Positions 31,731 through 40,171 of a stretch of 49,151 bases of DNA are shown here, in pieces. The position numbers were made by a program, and so were the translations under genes. This stretch comes from Cryobacterium sp. Y82 (GTDB lineage Bacteria; Actinomycetota; Actinomycetes; Actinomycetales; Microbacteriaceae). The DNA is taken from the NCBI RefSeq assembly GCF_002929495.1, contig NZ_PJJJ01000019.1, forward strand, positions 7,687 through 56,837, read 5' to 3'. The notes under the pieces were generated by a model that saw only the letters and a program-made list of their open reading frames with translations, ran no database searches and was not told where the DNA came from. Position 1 is the first letter of the stretch. Each line of letters starts with the position of its first letter.

Positions 31731-33259
31731 CTATCACCCCCGAGGCCGGCACGACCGAAGCGCGGCAGCCCGCTGGTGTCGCGCGCGCCGACGAACTGGC
31801 ACTACTCGCAAGCCTGCCCACCGGCCTGTTCATCGGGGGTGAGTGGCGACCGGCAAGCGATGGAGGAACCTTCGACGTCTGTGACCCCTCGACCGGCAAC
31901 GTTCTGATTCAGGTAGCGGATGCGACGCCGCAAGACGGCCTGGCCGCGCTGGCGGCGGCATCCGCTGCCCAAAAGCAATGGGCGAAAACTCCGCCGCGAG
32001 TGCGCGCCGAAATCTTGCGGGCGGCATTCGAGGCAGTGACTGCGCGGGCCGACGACTTCGCCCTGCTAATGACTCTCGAAATGGGCAAGCCGCTCGCCGA
32101 GGCTCACGGCGAGGTAGCCTACGGCGCCGAATTCCTGCGTTGGTTCTCGGAGGAGACCGCCCGCATCTCGGGTCGGTTTGCGGTCGCGCCTGACGGACGA
32201 AGCCGCTTGATGGTGACCCGGCGCGCGGTCGGGCCGTGCCTGTTCATCACGCCGTGGAACTTTCCGCTCGCGATGGCCACGCGCAAAATCGCCCCGGCCA
32301 TCGCAGCAGGCTGCACAATGGTGCTGAAGCCCGCGGCGCTCACCCCGCTCAGCGCGCTTCTCTTTGCCCAGGTGCTGCAGCAATGCGGACTGCCGGCCGG
32401 AGTTCTTAACGTGGTGCAGACCACGAGCGCGGGCGCGGTAACGGGACCGCTGATCACGGACCCCCGGCTTCGTAAACTGTCGTTCACTGGATCGACCCCG
32501 GTTGGCATCAACCTTCTGAAAAGTGCGGCGGATCAGGTGCTTCGGGTGTCTATGGAGCTTGGCGGCAACGCCCCGCTCATTGTCTTTGAGGATGCAGACC
32601 TAGACGCCGCCATCGACGGCGCCATGGTCGCGAAGCTGCGCAACGGCGGCGAGGCCTGCACCGCGGCAAACCGCCTGCTGGTGCACGAATCCATCGCGGA
32701 GGAATTTACGAAACGCTTGGTGGAGCGGATGCGCACCCACACCGTTGGCCGCGGCACCGAGCCCAGATCATTGCTCGGACCTCTCGTTGATGAGGCCACC
32801 AGGGCCAAAGTGCACGAGCTCGTGACCGATGCACAGACAGCGGGCGCACACCTCGCCCTCGGCGGGGCGTACATCGACGGTGCGGGATACTTTTACGAGG
32901 CGACCGTACTGACAGATGTTCCCGCCTCGGCCCGCATCATGCACGAGGAGGTCTTCGGTCCCGTCGCGCCGATCATCACCTTCGCGACCGAAGAGGAGGC
33001 GATCGCACTCGCTAACGACACCGAATTCGGTCTCGTTGGGTACGTCTTCACGCTCGATCTCAACCGTGCCTTGCGACTGTCCGAGGAGCTCGAGGTGGGC
33101 ATGCTCGGCGTGAATACGGGCATCGTTTCGAACCCGGCAGCTCCTTTTGGTGGAGTAAAACAGTCGGGGCTCGGCCGGGAGGGCGGCTTCGAGGGCATCG
33201 AGGAATACCTGGAAACCCGGTATGTGGGCATCGCCGATCCCTTTGCCGCCGTGAACTAG
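31727..33259 (+). CDS. Aldehyde dehydrogenase, succinate-semialdehyde dehydrogenase (GabD)-like
   Basis: 510 aa. PWNFPLAMATRKIAPAIAAG (176-195) and MELGGNAPLIVFEDADLD (E277) are typical of GabD-type NAD(P)-dependent succinate-semialdehyde dehydrogenases; catalytic C311 lies in NGGEACTAANR, and GLGREGG is at the C-terminus. It would convert a semialdehyde to an acid, possibly succinate for the TCA cycle. The GTG at 31727 is preceded by AAGGAG (31716-31721) and overlaps the alcohol dehydrogenase stop (GTGA); the open frame extends upstream inside that gene but has no family sequence. Last gene of the operon; the next gene converges. Confidence 0.88.
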   Translation: MTITPEAGTTEARQPAGVARADELALLASLPTGLFIGGEWRPASDGGTFDVCDPSTGNVLIQVADATPQDGLAALAAASAAQKQWAKTPPRVRAEILRAAFEAVTARADDFALLMTLEMGKPLAEAHGEVAYGAEFLRWFSEETARISGRFAVAPDGRSRLMVTRRAVGPCLFITPWNFPLAMATRKIAPAIAAGCTMVLKPAALTPLSALLFAQVLQQCGLPAGVLNVVQTTSAGAVTGPLITDPRLRKLSFTGSTPVGINLLKSAADQVLRVSMELGGNAPLIVFEDADLDAAIDGAMVAKLRNGGEACTAANRLLVHESIAEEFTKRLVERMRTHTVGRGTEPRSLLGPLVDEATRAKVHELVTDAQTAGAHLALGGAYIDGAGYFYEATVLTDVPASARIMHEEVFGPVAPIITFATEEEAIALANDTEFGLVGYVFTLDLNRALRLSEELEVGMLGVNTGIVSNPAAPFGGVKQSGLGREGGFEGIEEYLETRYVGIADPFAAVN

Positions 33260-33317
33260 AGGTTGCGATGGGTCGACGGTGGTGTGACCCAACGGATGCC
33301 CTAGGCGGGTGCCGTCA

Positions 33318-33956
33318 TCACCAGCCGCGTTGTTTCCACTCGGAGAGTTTGCTCCGCTCGGCTCCAAGCGTTGTGCCTACCCCATGGCCCGGGTGCACCA
33401 GTGTGTCGTCCGGAAGGTAGTCGAAGATTCGGGTGACGATGTCGTTGTACAACGATGCGAAACGAACGGCATCACCGTTGGTATTTCCAACTCCGCCTGG
33501 AAAGAGCGAATCGCCCGTGAACAGATGGGCGGGACCATACGGATCGCGGTAGAGCACGGCAATTGACCCGGGGGTGTGTCCGCGCAGGTGGATTACTTCG
33601 AGTTCAATGCCGTCGATGGACCTGACGTCCCCGTGGTGCAACGCGATGTCCGTAGGCACGGCAATGTCCGCGATATCGTCGAGCCCAGCCGCAGTTGGTG
33701 CCTTCGTGAGTTCCCTGACCTCGCCAAGTGCCCGCACATGATCCCAGTGCGAGTGTGTGGTGATTATGAGGGCCAGCCTGGTGATGGCACTCGTGTCTTT
33801 CTGTGCCTCTTCGAGCAGGGTGAAGATGGCGGGTGCATCATCTGCGGCGTCGATCAGTACCTGCGCGCCGCTGGATTTCGAGGTGAGTACGTACACGTTA
33901 TTGCTCATCTCGGACACCGAGATGCTGCGAACCGTGAGGGCATTGAGATCGCGCAT
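33318..33956 (-). CDS. Metallo-beta-lactamase-fold hydrolase
   Basis: 212 aa. The metal-binding signature is complete: THSHWDH (HxHxDH), then the histidine in HLRGHTPGS, the bridging aspartate in LFTGDSLFPGG and a final histidine in VHPGHG. This is the glyoxalase II-like subgroup; members are thioesterases, lactonases or sulfur dioxygenases, and nothing here decides which. ATG at 33956, with AGGA-type ribosome binding sequence upstream. It converges with the last aldehyde dehydrogenase gene, 58 bp away, so it is transcribed separately from the Fae operon. Confidence 0.87.
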   Translation of the reverse strand: MRDLNALTVRSISVSEMSNNVYVLTSKSSGAQVLIDAADDAPAIFTLLEEAQKDTSAITRLALIITTHSHWDHVRALGEVRELTKAPTAAGLDDIADIAVPTDIALHHGDVRSIDGIELEVIHLRGHTPGSIAVLYRDPYGPAHLFTGDSLFPGGVGNTNGDAVRFASLYNDIVTRIFDYLPDDTLVHPGHGVGTTLGAERSKLSEWKQRGW

Positions 33957-34097
33957 AGTCCTGTTCCTATAACCGGTTGCCGGTCTCGTTCGGTGGCGTC
34001 GCGGCGTTCGCGGTCAACAAACCCCGTTTGCCGCGGCGCTTTGAGCTCATTGGCCTCTGGGTGCACCTCTTTGCGGCGCGGGTGAAGAAATAGGTCG

Positions 34098-34421
34098 CTA
34101 CTCGGGCATCGTCATTTCTCCCAATGGCCCCCACCCTTCAGCATCGATCTTCTCGCTGATGACCTCTGGAATCTTCACGAGTGCTTGAGGCATAGCCTTC
34201 ATGGCCGCCGAGAAGTGAGTGCTGTTCACGTGAGATCCCGCGGCGTCATCGTGGAATGCCTCGACGAGGACGAACTGGTGAGGATCATCAACACTGCGCG
34301 ACCAGTCAAACCACAGGTTGCCTGGTTCCTGGCGTGTTGCCTCTGTGAAATCCCGGGTGAGGTCCAGCCAACGATCGCTCCACTCTGGTTTCACAGTGAA
34401 CTTGGCAACGATAAAAATCAT
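34098..34421 (-). CDS. Antibiotic biosynthesis monooxygenase (ABM/YgiN-like) domain protein
   Basis: 107 aa, one ABM domain of ferredoxin-like fold. It opens IFIVAKFTVKPEWSDRWLDL, followed by FTEATRQEPGNLWFDWSRSV and FVLVEAFHDDAAGSHVNSTH, the standard quinol monooxygenase YgiN layout. Family members act as dimers and oxidise quinols or degrade haem, but many have no known substrate. ATG at 34421, ribosome binding site AAAGGGA upstream. It is divergent from the glycerophosphodiesterase gene, and 141 bp from the MBL gene on the same strand. Confidence 0.85.
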   Translation of the reverse strand: MIFIVAKFTVKPEWSDRWLDLTRDFTEATRQEPGNLWFDWSRSVDDPHQFVLVEAFHDDAAGSHVNSTHFSAAMKAMPQALVKIPEVISEKIDAEGWGPLGEMTMPE

Positions 34422-34634
34422 GGGATGGTCCCTTTCCGTGGGTCGCGTCCCATTGAATGGTGACGCTTCCTGAAAAACCTGACGGTGAGTTGTTCTAGTT
34501 TAGGCGGCAGCGAGTTCAGGACGGATCCTCGCCCGACAGCTGCGCTCCACCTTTGATCCACCGGCAGGACACCGGGGCGACATCTTCACGCGCGAGCCTG
34601 AAAGCGTTCAACGCTTCCAACGCAAGGAGATCTC

Positions 34635-35528
34635 ATGAGCACGCCCACTCTCACCGTTCCCGCCGTATCGTTTCGGCGCCGTCGCCTAGCTGGTGCTGCC
34701 GTTGCTGCTTCCCTGGTCGCGGGCCTCTCCGTCGGCGCGGCACCCAGCGCCTTTGCGAGCGAATTCGACGACGTGATCAACGCAGCGCATCGCGGCGCGA
34801 GTCAATCTACCCCCGAGAACACCCTCGCCGCCTTCCGTGCAGGAACGGACCAGGGCGCCGACTTGATCGAGATCGACGTTCAACGCTCCGCCGACGGAGA
34901 ACTCGTGGTTATTCACGACACGAACTTGGCCCGCACCACGAACGCGGAGGATCTCTTCCCCGACCGGGCACCATGGAATGTGGGCGACTTCACCGCTGCA
35001 GAGATGCAAACCCTCGACGCCGGCTCGTGGAAGGGCGCCCAGTTCACCGGCGAGAAGCTACCGACGTTCGCCGAGGCGATCGAGGTCATTCGTAAGAGCC
35101 GCTCCGGCATGTTGCTCGAAATCAAGTCACCCGAGCTGTACACGGGAATCGAGGCCGAGATATCCGCCGCGCTTCGTGAGTCCCGCGGCTACGTGCAGTC
35201 CGCCGTTGGCCAGGACAAGCTCGTGGTGCAGTCGTTCAACTTCGACTCCATGAAAACCTTCACCGCGCTCGAACCGACCGTTCCGGTGGGCCTCCTTGGC
35301 ACACCGACCATCGATCAATTGCCGGAACTTGCCACGTGGGCAGATCAGGTCAACCCGTACCACACGTCGATTGACGCAGCCTACGTGGCCGAGGTTCATC
35401 GTCTCGGCATGGACGTGCTCGTGTGGACGGTCAACTCGGAAGCAGACATGGTGCGGGCCATCGAGCTGGGCGTTGACGGCGTGATCACCAACCGCCCGGA
35501 CGTGCTCAACACCCTGCTCGAGAACTAA
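34635..35528 (+). CDS. Secreted glycerophosphodiester phosphodiesterase
   Basis: 297 aa. Signal peptide with RRRR at 14-17 and a hydrophobic core, with likely cleavage at AFA-SE near residue 42; the RR pair leaves Tat export possible. The GDPD barrel motifs are clear: NAAHRGASQSTPENTLAAF (HRG..PENT), LIEIDVQRSADGELVVIHDT (E-x-D and HD) and VLVWTVNSEADM followed by GVDGVITNRPD at the end. It hydrolyses deacylated phospholipids to glycerol 3-phosphate and an alcohol outside the membrane. AAGGAG lies 6 bases before the ATG. A weak hairpin (35546-35569) follows. Confidence 0.9.
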   Translation: MSTPTLTVPAVSFRRRRLAGAAVAASLVAGLSVGAAPSAFASEFDDVINAAHRGASQSTPENTLAAFRAGTDQGADLIEIDVQRSADGELVVIHDTNLARTTNAEDLFPDRAPWNVGDFTAAEMQTLDAGSWKGAQFTGEKLPTFAEAIEVIRKSRSGMLLEIKSPELYTGIEAEISAALRESRGYVQSAVGQDKLVVQSFNFDSMKTFTALEPTVPVGLLGTPTIDQLPELATWADQVNPYHTSIDAAYVAEVHRLGMDVLVWTVNSEADMVRAIELGVDGVITNRPDVLNTLLEN

Positions 35529-35545
35529 CCCGAGCGCTATCGCCG

Positions 35546-35569
35546 GGTGTCAGGAGTTCCACCGACACC
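35546..35569 (+). terminator. Weak hairpin after the glycerophosphodiesterase gene
   Basis: GGTGTC (35546-35551) and GACACC (35564-35569) form a 6-bp stem with a 12-nt loop, 18 bp after the stop codon. There is no T-run. It is a possible terminator only. Confidence 0.3.
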
Positions 35570-35653
35570 GTAATCCACGTCTTACACGGCGCTGCAGGCC
35601 GAACATGAGTGGCAGTCGGGAACATTTTCGGCGCCGCCCTCGTTGTCGCCACT

Positions 35654-36295
35654 ATGACAACTATCGGAATCATCGGTGCAGGAAACATTGGTAGCCAGGT
35701 CGCCCGCAAGGCGATCGAGAATGGCTATGACGTCGTAATCAGCAATTCGCGGGGACCGGAGACGCTTGCGGCCCTCGTCGCTGAGCTCGGCCCGAAGGCG
35801 ACGGCCGGAACCGCGGCGCAGGCCGCTGCGGCAGCCGACGTGGCGGTTGTGACTGTGCCGCTCAAAGCGTATGCGGACGTGCCCGTTGAGCAGCTCGCCG
35901 GCAAAATCGTAATCGACACCAATAACTACTACTTCGAACGCGACGGACACATCGCGGCCCTCGACGACGGCGAGACGACCGTGACGGGTATGCTGCAGAA
36001 GCATTTGCCGACCTCACGCGTAGCGAAGGGCTTCAACCACATCACGGCCACCGACATCACAGCCGACTCGTTCCCCGCTGGCGACCCGGCGCGGCGAGCG
36101 CTGGCCACGGCGTCCGACTTCGCGGATGCGTCCGCCTTCGTTACGAAACTCTACGACGAATTCGGCTTCGACACTGTGAACATCGGCCCGCTCGAGGAGA
36201 GCTGGCGCGCCGAGCGCGACCGCCCCGCCTATGGCATCCGTCAGACCGTTGCCGAGCTCGAGGCTAACCTGGCGAAGGCACCGCGCACCGTCTAA
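35654..36295 (+). CDS. NADP-binding oxidoreductase, F420-dependent NADP reductase-like (Npdg/YjgB-type coenzyme F420 domain)
   Basis: 213 aa. Rossmann fold at the extreme N-terminus: TIGIIGAGNIGSQVARKA (GxGxxG), then VVISNSRGPETL with the SNSR-type loop for the NADP 2'-phosphate, VTVPLKAYADVP, IDTNNYYFERDGH, and a C-terminal cap (PAGDPARRALATASDFADAS). This is the F420_oxidored family; the stand-alone form may reduce NADP with F420H2 or act on small substrates. ATG 35654 is chosen because the motif begins at once after it; it has no ribosome binding site, so it may be leaderless. A GTG at 35609 is in frame. Confidence 0.83.
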   Translation: MTTIGIIGAGNIGSQVARKAIENGYDVVISNSRGPETLAALVAELGPKATAGTAAQAAAAADVAVVTVPLKAYADVPVEQLAGKIVIDTNNYYFERDGHIAALDDGETTVTGMLQKHLPTSRVAKGFNHITATDITADSFPAGDPARRALATASDFADASAFVTKLYDEFGFDTVNIGPLEESWRAERDRPAYGIRQTVAELEANLAKAPRTV

Positions 36296-36439
36296 TTTCG
36301 TGGCACGTCCGCGAGCACACGGGACATCCGCATCATCGCGTAGGGCTAGCGAGCGGGTGACGATACGTTGTCTTTCGCGCGAAGGTGGACCGATTAGAGA
36401 CATAACGAATTTCCCCTAGCGCGTTGTGCACGGTCAACC

Positions 36440-36445
36440 TAGGCT
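36440..36445 (+). promoter_or_regulatory. Candidate -10 box for a leaderless narG transcript
   Basis: TAGGCT (fits TANNNT) ends 6 bases before the narG ATG at 36452, the spacing seen at leaderless actinobacterial genes, and no ribosome binding site precedes that ATG. No convincing -35 lies 17 bp upstream, and no FNR-type TTGAT-N4-ATCAA site was seen in the 156-bp gap. Weak evidence. Confidence 0.3.
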
Positions 36446-36451
36446 GTCCGC

Positions 36452-39400
36452 ATGGCAGCTGGTCCTATACCTGCCGGGTTAGACGGAAAAGCGTCGGACA
36501 CGATGTTGGCCCTTGGTCGTTTCTTCACCCGCTGGGAACACACAGATGACGGACGCGCGGTCTTCCGCGAGGGCGGCCGTAAGGGAGACGTTTTCTACCG
36601 TGACCGGTGGAGCCACGACAAAGTCGTGCGCTCTACCCACGGGGTGAACTGCACCGGGTCGTGCTCCTGGAAGGTCTACGTGCGCGACGGGATCATCACC
36701 TGGGAGGCCCAGCAGACGGACTACCCCTCCGTGGGGCCCGACAGCCCGGAATACGAACCGCGGGGATGCCCACGCGGTGCCGCATTCAGCTGGTACACCT
36801 ATTCGCCAACGCGGGTGCGCTATCCCTATGCGCGCGGTGTCCTCGTCGAAATGTACCGCGAGGCAAAGTCTCGCCTGACCGACCCGGTCTTGGCCTGGGC
36901 GGACGTCGTGAATGACCCGGAACGTCGTCGCCGATACCAGCAGGCGCGCGGCAAAGGTGGGTTGATTCGCATCCCGTGGTCGGAAGCGGTCGAGATCACC
37001 GCCGCAGCGCACGTTCACACCATCAAGACCTACGGCCCCGACCGCTGCTCCGGATTCTCGCCCATTCCGGCCATGTCGATGGTCTCTCATGCTGTGGGAA
37101 ACCGGTTCATTCAGCTCATCGGTGGCGTCATGACGTCGTTCTACGACTGGTACGCCGACCTGCCGGTGGCGAGCCCGCAGGTCTTTGGCGACCAGACGGA
37201 TGTTCCAGAATCAGGCGACTGGTGGGACGCCACGTACCTCATGATGTGGGGTTCAAACGTTCCTGTTACCCGCACGCCGGATGCCCACTTTATGACGGAG
37301 GTGCGTTACCGAGGTACCAAAGTCATTGCCATCAGTCCCGACTACGCGGACAACACTAAATTCGCCGACGAATGGTTACCGGCCCAGGCCGGCACCGACG
37401 CCGCATTGGCGATGGCCATGGGGCACGTCATTCTTAAGGAGTTTTTTGTCGAACGCACGATCCCGTATTTCTCGGGCTACGTGCGCCGGTATACCGACCT
37501 CCCCTTTCTCGTTCGGCTTGAACCGCACTCAGATGGGCTCGGCCTGGTGCCCACTAAATTCTTGACCGCCGCCGACCTGCCGGATCAGGCCGCAGCCGAG
37601 GGCGCGGCCTTCAAGACCGTCCTGCTGGATGCGGCAACGGGGGAGCCGGTCGTGCCCAACGGTTCAATCGGCTTTCGCTACGGAGAAGCCGGACAGGGTA
37701 AATGGAACCTCGACCTAAAAGGGATTGACCCGGCATTGTCGCTGCTGGGGGTTGCCAATGGCGAGGCCGCCAGCATCCGGATGCCATGTTTTGAAGCGCC
37801 ATCGGGCGAGGGTTCGATTCTCACCCGCGGCGTTCCAGTTTGCCGGGTCGCTGGGCATCTCGTAACAACGGTTTTTGACCTGATGTTGGCCCAGTACGGT
37901 GTCGGCCGCCCGGGGCTTCCCGGGGACTGGGCGTCGGGCTACGACGACGCTTCGACGCCGTACACCCCGGCCTGGCAGGCTGAAATCACCAGCGTTCCAG
38001 CAGCGGCGTGCATAAGGGTGGCCCGGGAATTCGCCCGCAATGCGGAAGAGTCGAAGGGCCGCTCCATGATCATCATGGGGGCCGGGATCTGCCAGTGGTT
38101 CCACGGTGATGCCACCTACCGCGCGGTATTGTCGATGCTCATGCTGACGGGATGCATGGGCCGCAACGGTGGCGGCTGGGCGCACTATGTGGGGCAGGAA
38201 AAGACCCGACCGATCACGGGGTGGATCTCGCTCGCCAACGCCATGGACTGGAGCCGGCCGCCGCGCACCATGATCGGCACCGGCTACTGGTACATGCACA
38301 CCGACCAGTGGCGCTCCGACGGGTACTCGGCCGACTCCTTGAAATCCCCGCTGGCGGAAGGGCACTTTGACGGCATGCACACCGCCGACACCCTCGCCCA
38401 GTCGGCTCGGCTGGGGTGGATGCCGTTCTACCCGCAATTCGACCGCAACCCACTCGACCTCGCCGACGAGGTACAGGCGGCAATTGAGCGGGGGGAGGCG
38501 ACGGATGCCCCCAGCTACGTCGCCGCGGCTCTCAAATCCGGGCACCTGAAAAGTGCCATCGACGATGTCGACGCCCCAGAGAACTGGCCGCGAACTCTGG
38601 TGCTCTGGCGCTCAAACCTGTTCGGTTCCTCGGCCAAAGGTAACGAATATTTTCTCAAACATCTACTGGGTACCCACCACAATGTGCTGGGCCAGGACCA
38701 CGTGAATGCGGCACGGCCTCGCGACGTCGTGTGGCATGAGGATGCACCGGAGGGCAAACTCGATTTCTTGGTCTCGGCCGATTTTCGCATGACCTCCACG
38801 ACGCTCCTGTCCGACATCGTCTTCCCCGCCGCAACCTGGTACGAGAAACATGATCTCTCCTCGACCGACATGCATCCGTTTGTGCACGCCTTCACCCCGG
38901 CCATCGATCCGCCCTGGGAAGCAAAAACGGATTTCGAGACGTTCCACCTGCTCGCCGAGGAATTCTCCAAGCAGGCCAAAACGCATCTCGGCACTCGGCG
39001 GGACCTCGTCAGCGTGCCCCTGCAGCATGACACCCCCGGCGAGATCGCACAGCCGGGTGGGGTGGTCAGAGACTGGCGCCAGACGGATATCCCCGCGGTG
39101 CCCGGCCAGAACATGCCGATCTTCCAGCTCGTCGAACGGGACTATACCCAGATTGCCGAGAAGCTGGCCACGGTCGGGCCATTGGCGGAACAACACGGTT
39201 TCACCGTCAAGAACGTCACGTTCCGCATGGAACATGAGATTCCGCGACTGGCTCAAAGTAACGGTGTGATGCGGGGTGGTGCGGGTCATGGGCGGCCAGC
39301 GATCGACACCGATGCAAAGTTCGCGCAGGCAATTTTGAGCTTTTCCGGCACGACCAACGGCGAGCTCGCCGTGCAGGGATTCCGCGAGCTCGAGAAGCAA

Positions 39401-40171
39401 ACGGGAATGCGCCTGGCAGACCTGGCAGAGGGGTCCGCTGAGAAGCGGATCACGTTTGCACAAACCCAGGCCGCCCCGGTACCGGTGATCACGTCGCCGG
39501 AATGGTCGGGGTCTGAAACCGGAGGCCGCCGCTACTCACCGTTCACGATCAACGTGGAGAGGCTGAAACCGTGGCACACGCTGACCGGCCGAATGCACTT
39601 CTTCCTTGACCATGACTGGATGATGGACCTGGGCGAAGCCCTACCCATCTACCGGCCGCCCCTCGACATGCAACGCCTGTTCGGCGAACCCAGGTTAGGT
39701 CCGAACGGCGACACGGAGGTGACGGTGCGCTATTTGACGCCGCATTCCAAATGGTCGATCCACTCGGAGTATCAGGACAACCTGTTCATGCTCTCGCTCT
39801 CCCGCGGCGGGCCGACCGTATGGATGAGCCCCCAAGATGCCGACTCCATCAAAGTCCTTGATAACGACTGGGTCGAATGCGTGAGTATGAACGGTGTTCT
39901 GGTGGGCAGGGCGATCGTCAGCCACCGGATGCCGCAGGGTGTCGTGTACGTTTACCACGCCCAGGAACGCACCATCGATGTACCCAAGTCCGAGGCCACC
40001 GGCAGACGTGGCGGCATCCATAATTCGGTGAGCCGGCTGCTGGTCAAACCCACGCACCTCATCGGCGGCTACGCGCAGCTGTCCTACGCGTTCAACTATC
40101 TGGGCCCGACCGGTAACCAGCGGGACATCGTCTCGACGATCCGCCGGCGCTCACAGGAGGTAACGTACTGA
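36452..40171 (+). CDS. narG: Respiratory nitrate reductase alpha subunit (molybdopterin enzyme)
   Basis: 1239 aa, full NarG length. The N-terminal FS0 iron-sulfur cluster ligands are H63, C67, C71 and C106 (STHGVNCTGSCSWKV; EPRGCPRGAAF). The molybdenum-site segment SFYDWYADLPVASPQ followed by DQTDVPESGDWW carries the aspartate ligand. Bis-MGD binding motifs continue through the protein (MWGSNVPVTRTPDAH, LMLTGCMGRNGGG, LTGRMHFFLDHDWM). It reduces nitrate to nitrite on the cytoplasmic side, taking electrons from NarH. No twin-arginine signal is present, as usual for NarG. It is the first gene of narGHJI-narK; the stop overlaps narH by 1 nt. Confidence 0.97.
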   Translation: MAAGPIPAGLDGKASDTMLALGRFFTRWEHTDDGRAVFREGGRKGDVFYRDRWSHDKVVRSTHGVNCTGSCSWKVYVRDGIITWEAQQTDYPSVGPDSPEYEPRGCPRGAAFSWYTYSPTRVRYPYARGVLVEMYREAKSRLTDPVLAWADVVNDPERRRRYQQARGKGGLIRIPWSEAVEITAAAHVHTIKTYGPDRCSGFSPIPAMSMVSHAVGNRFIQLIGGVMTSFYDWYADLPVASPQVFGDQTDVPESGDWWDATYLMMWGSNVPVTRTPDAHFMTEVRYRGTKVIAISPDYADNTKFADEWLPAQAGTDAALAMAMGHVILKEFFVERTIPYFSGYVRRYTDLPFLVRLEPHSDGLGLVPTKFLTAADLPDQAAAEGAAFKTVLLDAATGEPVVPNGSIGFRYGEAGQGKWNLDLKGIDPALSLLGVANGEAASIRMPCFEAPSGEGSILTRGVPVCRVAGHLVTTVFDLMLAQYGVGRPGLPGDWASGYDDASTPYTPAWQAEITSVPAAACIRVAREFARNAEESKGRSMIIMGAGICQWFHGDATYRAVLSMLMLTGCMGRNGGGWAHYVGQEKTRPITGWISLANAMDWSRPPRTMIGTGYWYMHTDQWRSDGYSADSLKSPLAEGHFDGMHTADTLAQSARLGWMPFYPQFDRNPLDLADEVQAAIERGEATDAPSYVAAALKSGHLKSAIDDVDAPENWPRTLVLWRSNLFGSSAKGNEYFLKHLLGTHHNVLGQDHVNAARPRDVVWHEDAPEGKLDFLVSADFRMTSTTLLSDIVFPAATWYEKHDLSSTDMHPFVHAFTPAIDPPWEAKTDFETFHLLAEEFSKQAKTHLGTRRDLVSVPLQHDTPGEIAQPGGVVRDWRQTDIPAVPGQNMPIFQLVERDYTQIAEKLATVGPLAEQHGFTVKNVTFRMEHEIPRLAQSNGVMRGGAGHGRPAIDTDAKFAQAILSFSGTTNGELAVQGFRELEKQTGMRLADLAEGSAEKRITFAQTQAAPVPVITSPEWSGSETGGRRYSPFTINVERLKPWHTLTGRMHFFLDHDWMMDLGEALPIYRPPLDMQRLFGEPRLGPNGDTEVTVRYLTPHSKWSIHSEYQDNLFMLSLSRGGPTVWMSPQDADSIKVLDNDWVECVSMNGVLVGRAIVSHRMPQGVVYVYHAQERTIDVPKSEATGRRGGIHNSVSRLLVKPTHLIGGYAQLSYAFNYLGPTGNQRDIVSTIRRRSQEVTY

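Noticed and set aside
36296..36451. FNR/CRP-type site upstream of narG
   Set aside because: No half-site pair matching TTGAT-N4-ATCAA or TGTGA-N6-TCACA was found; only a weak GTTG...CAAC pair is present.
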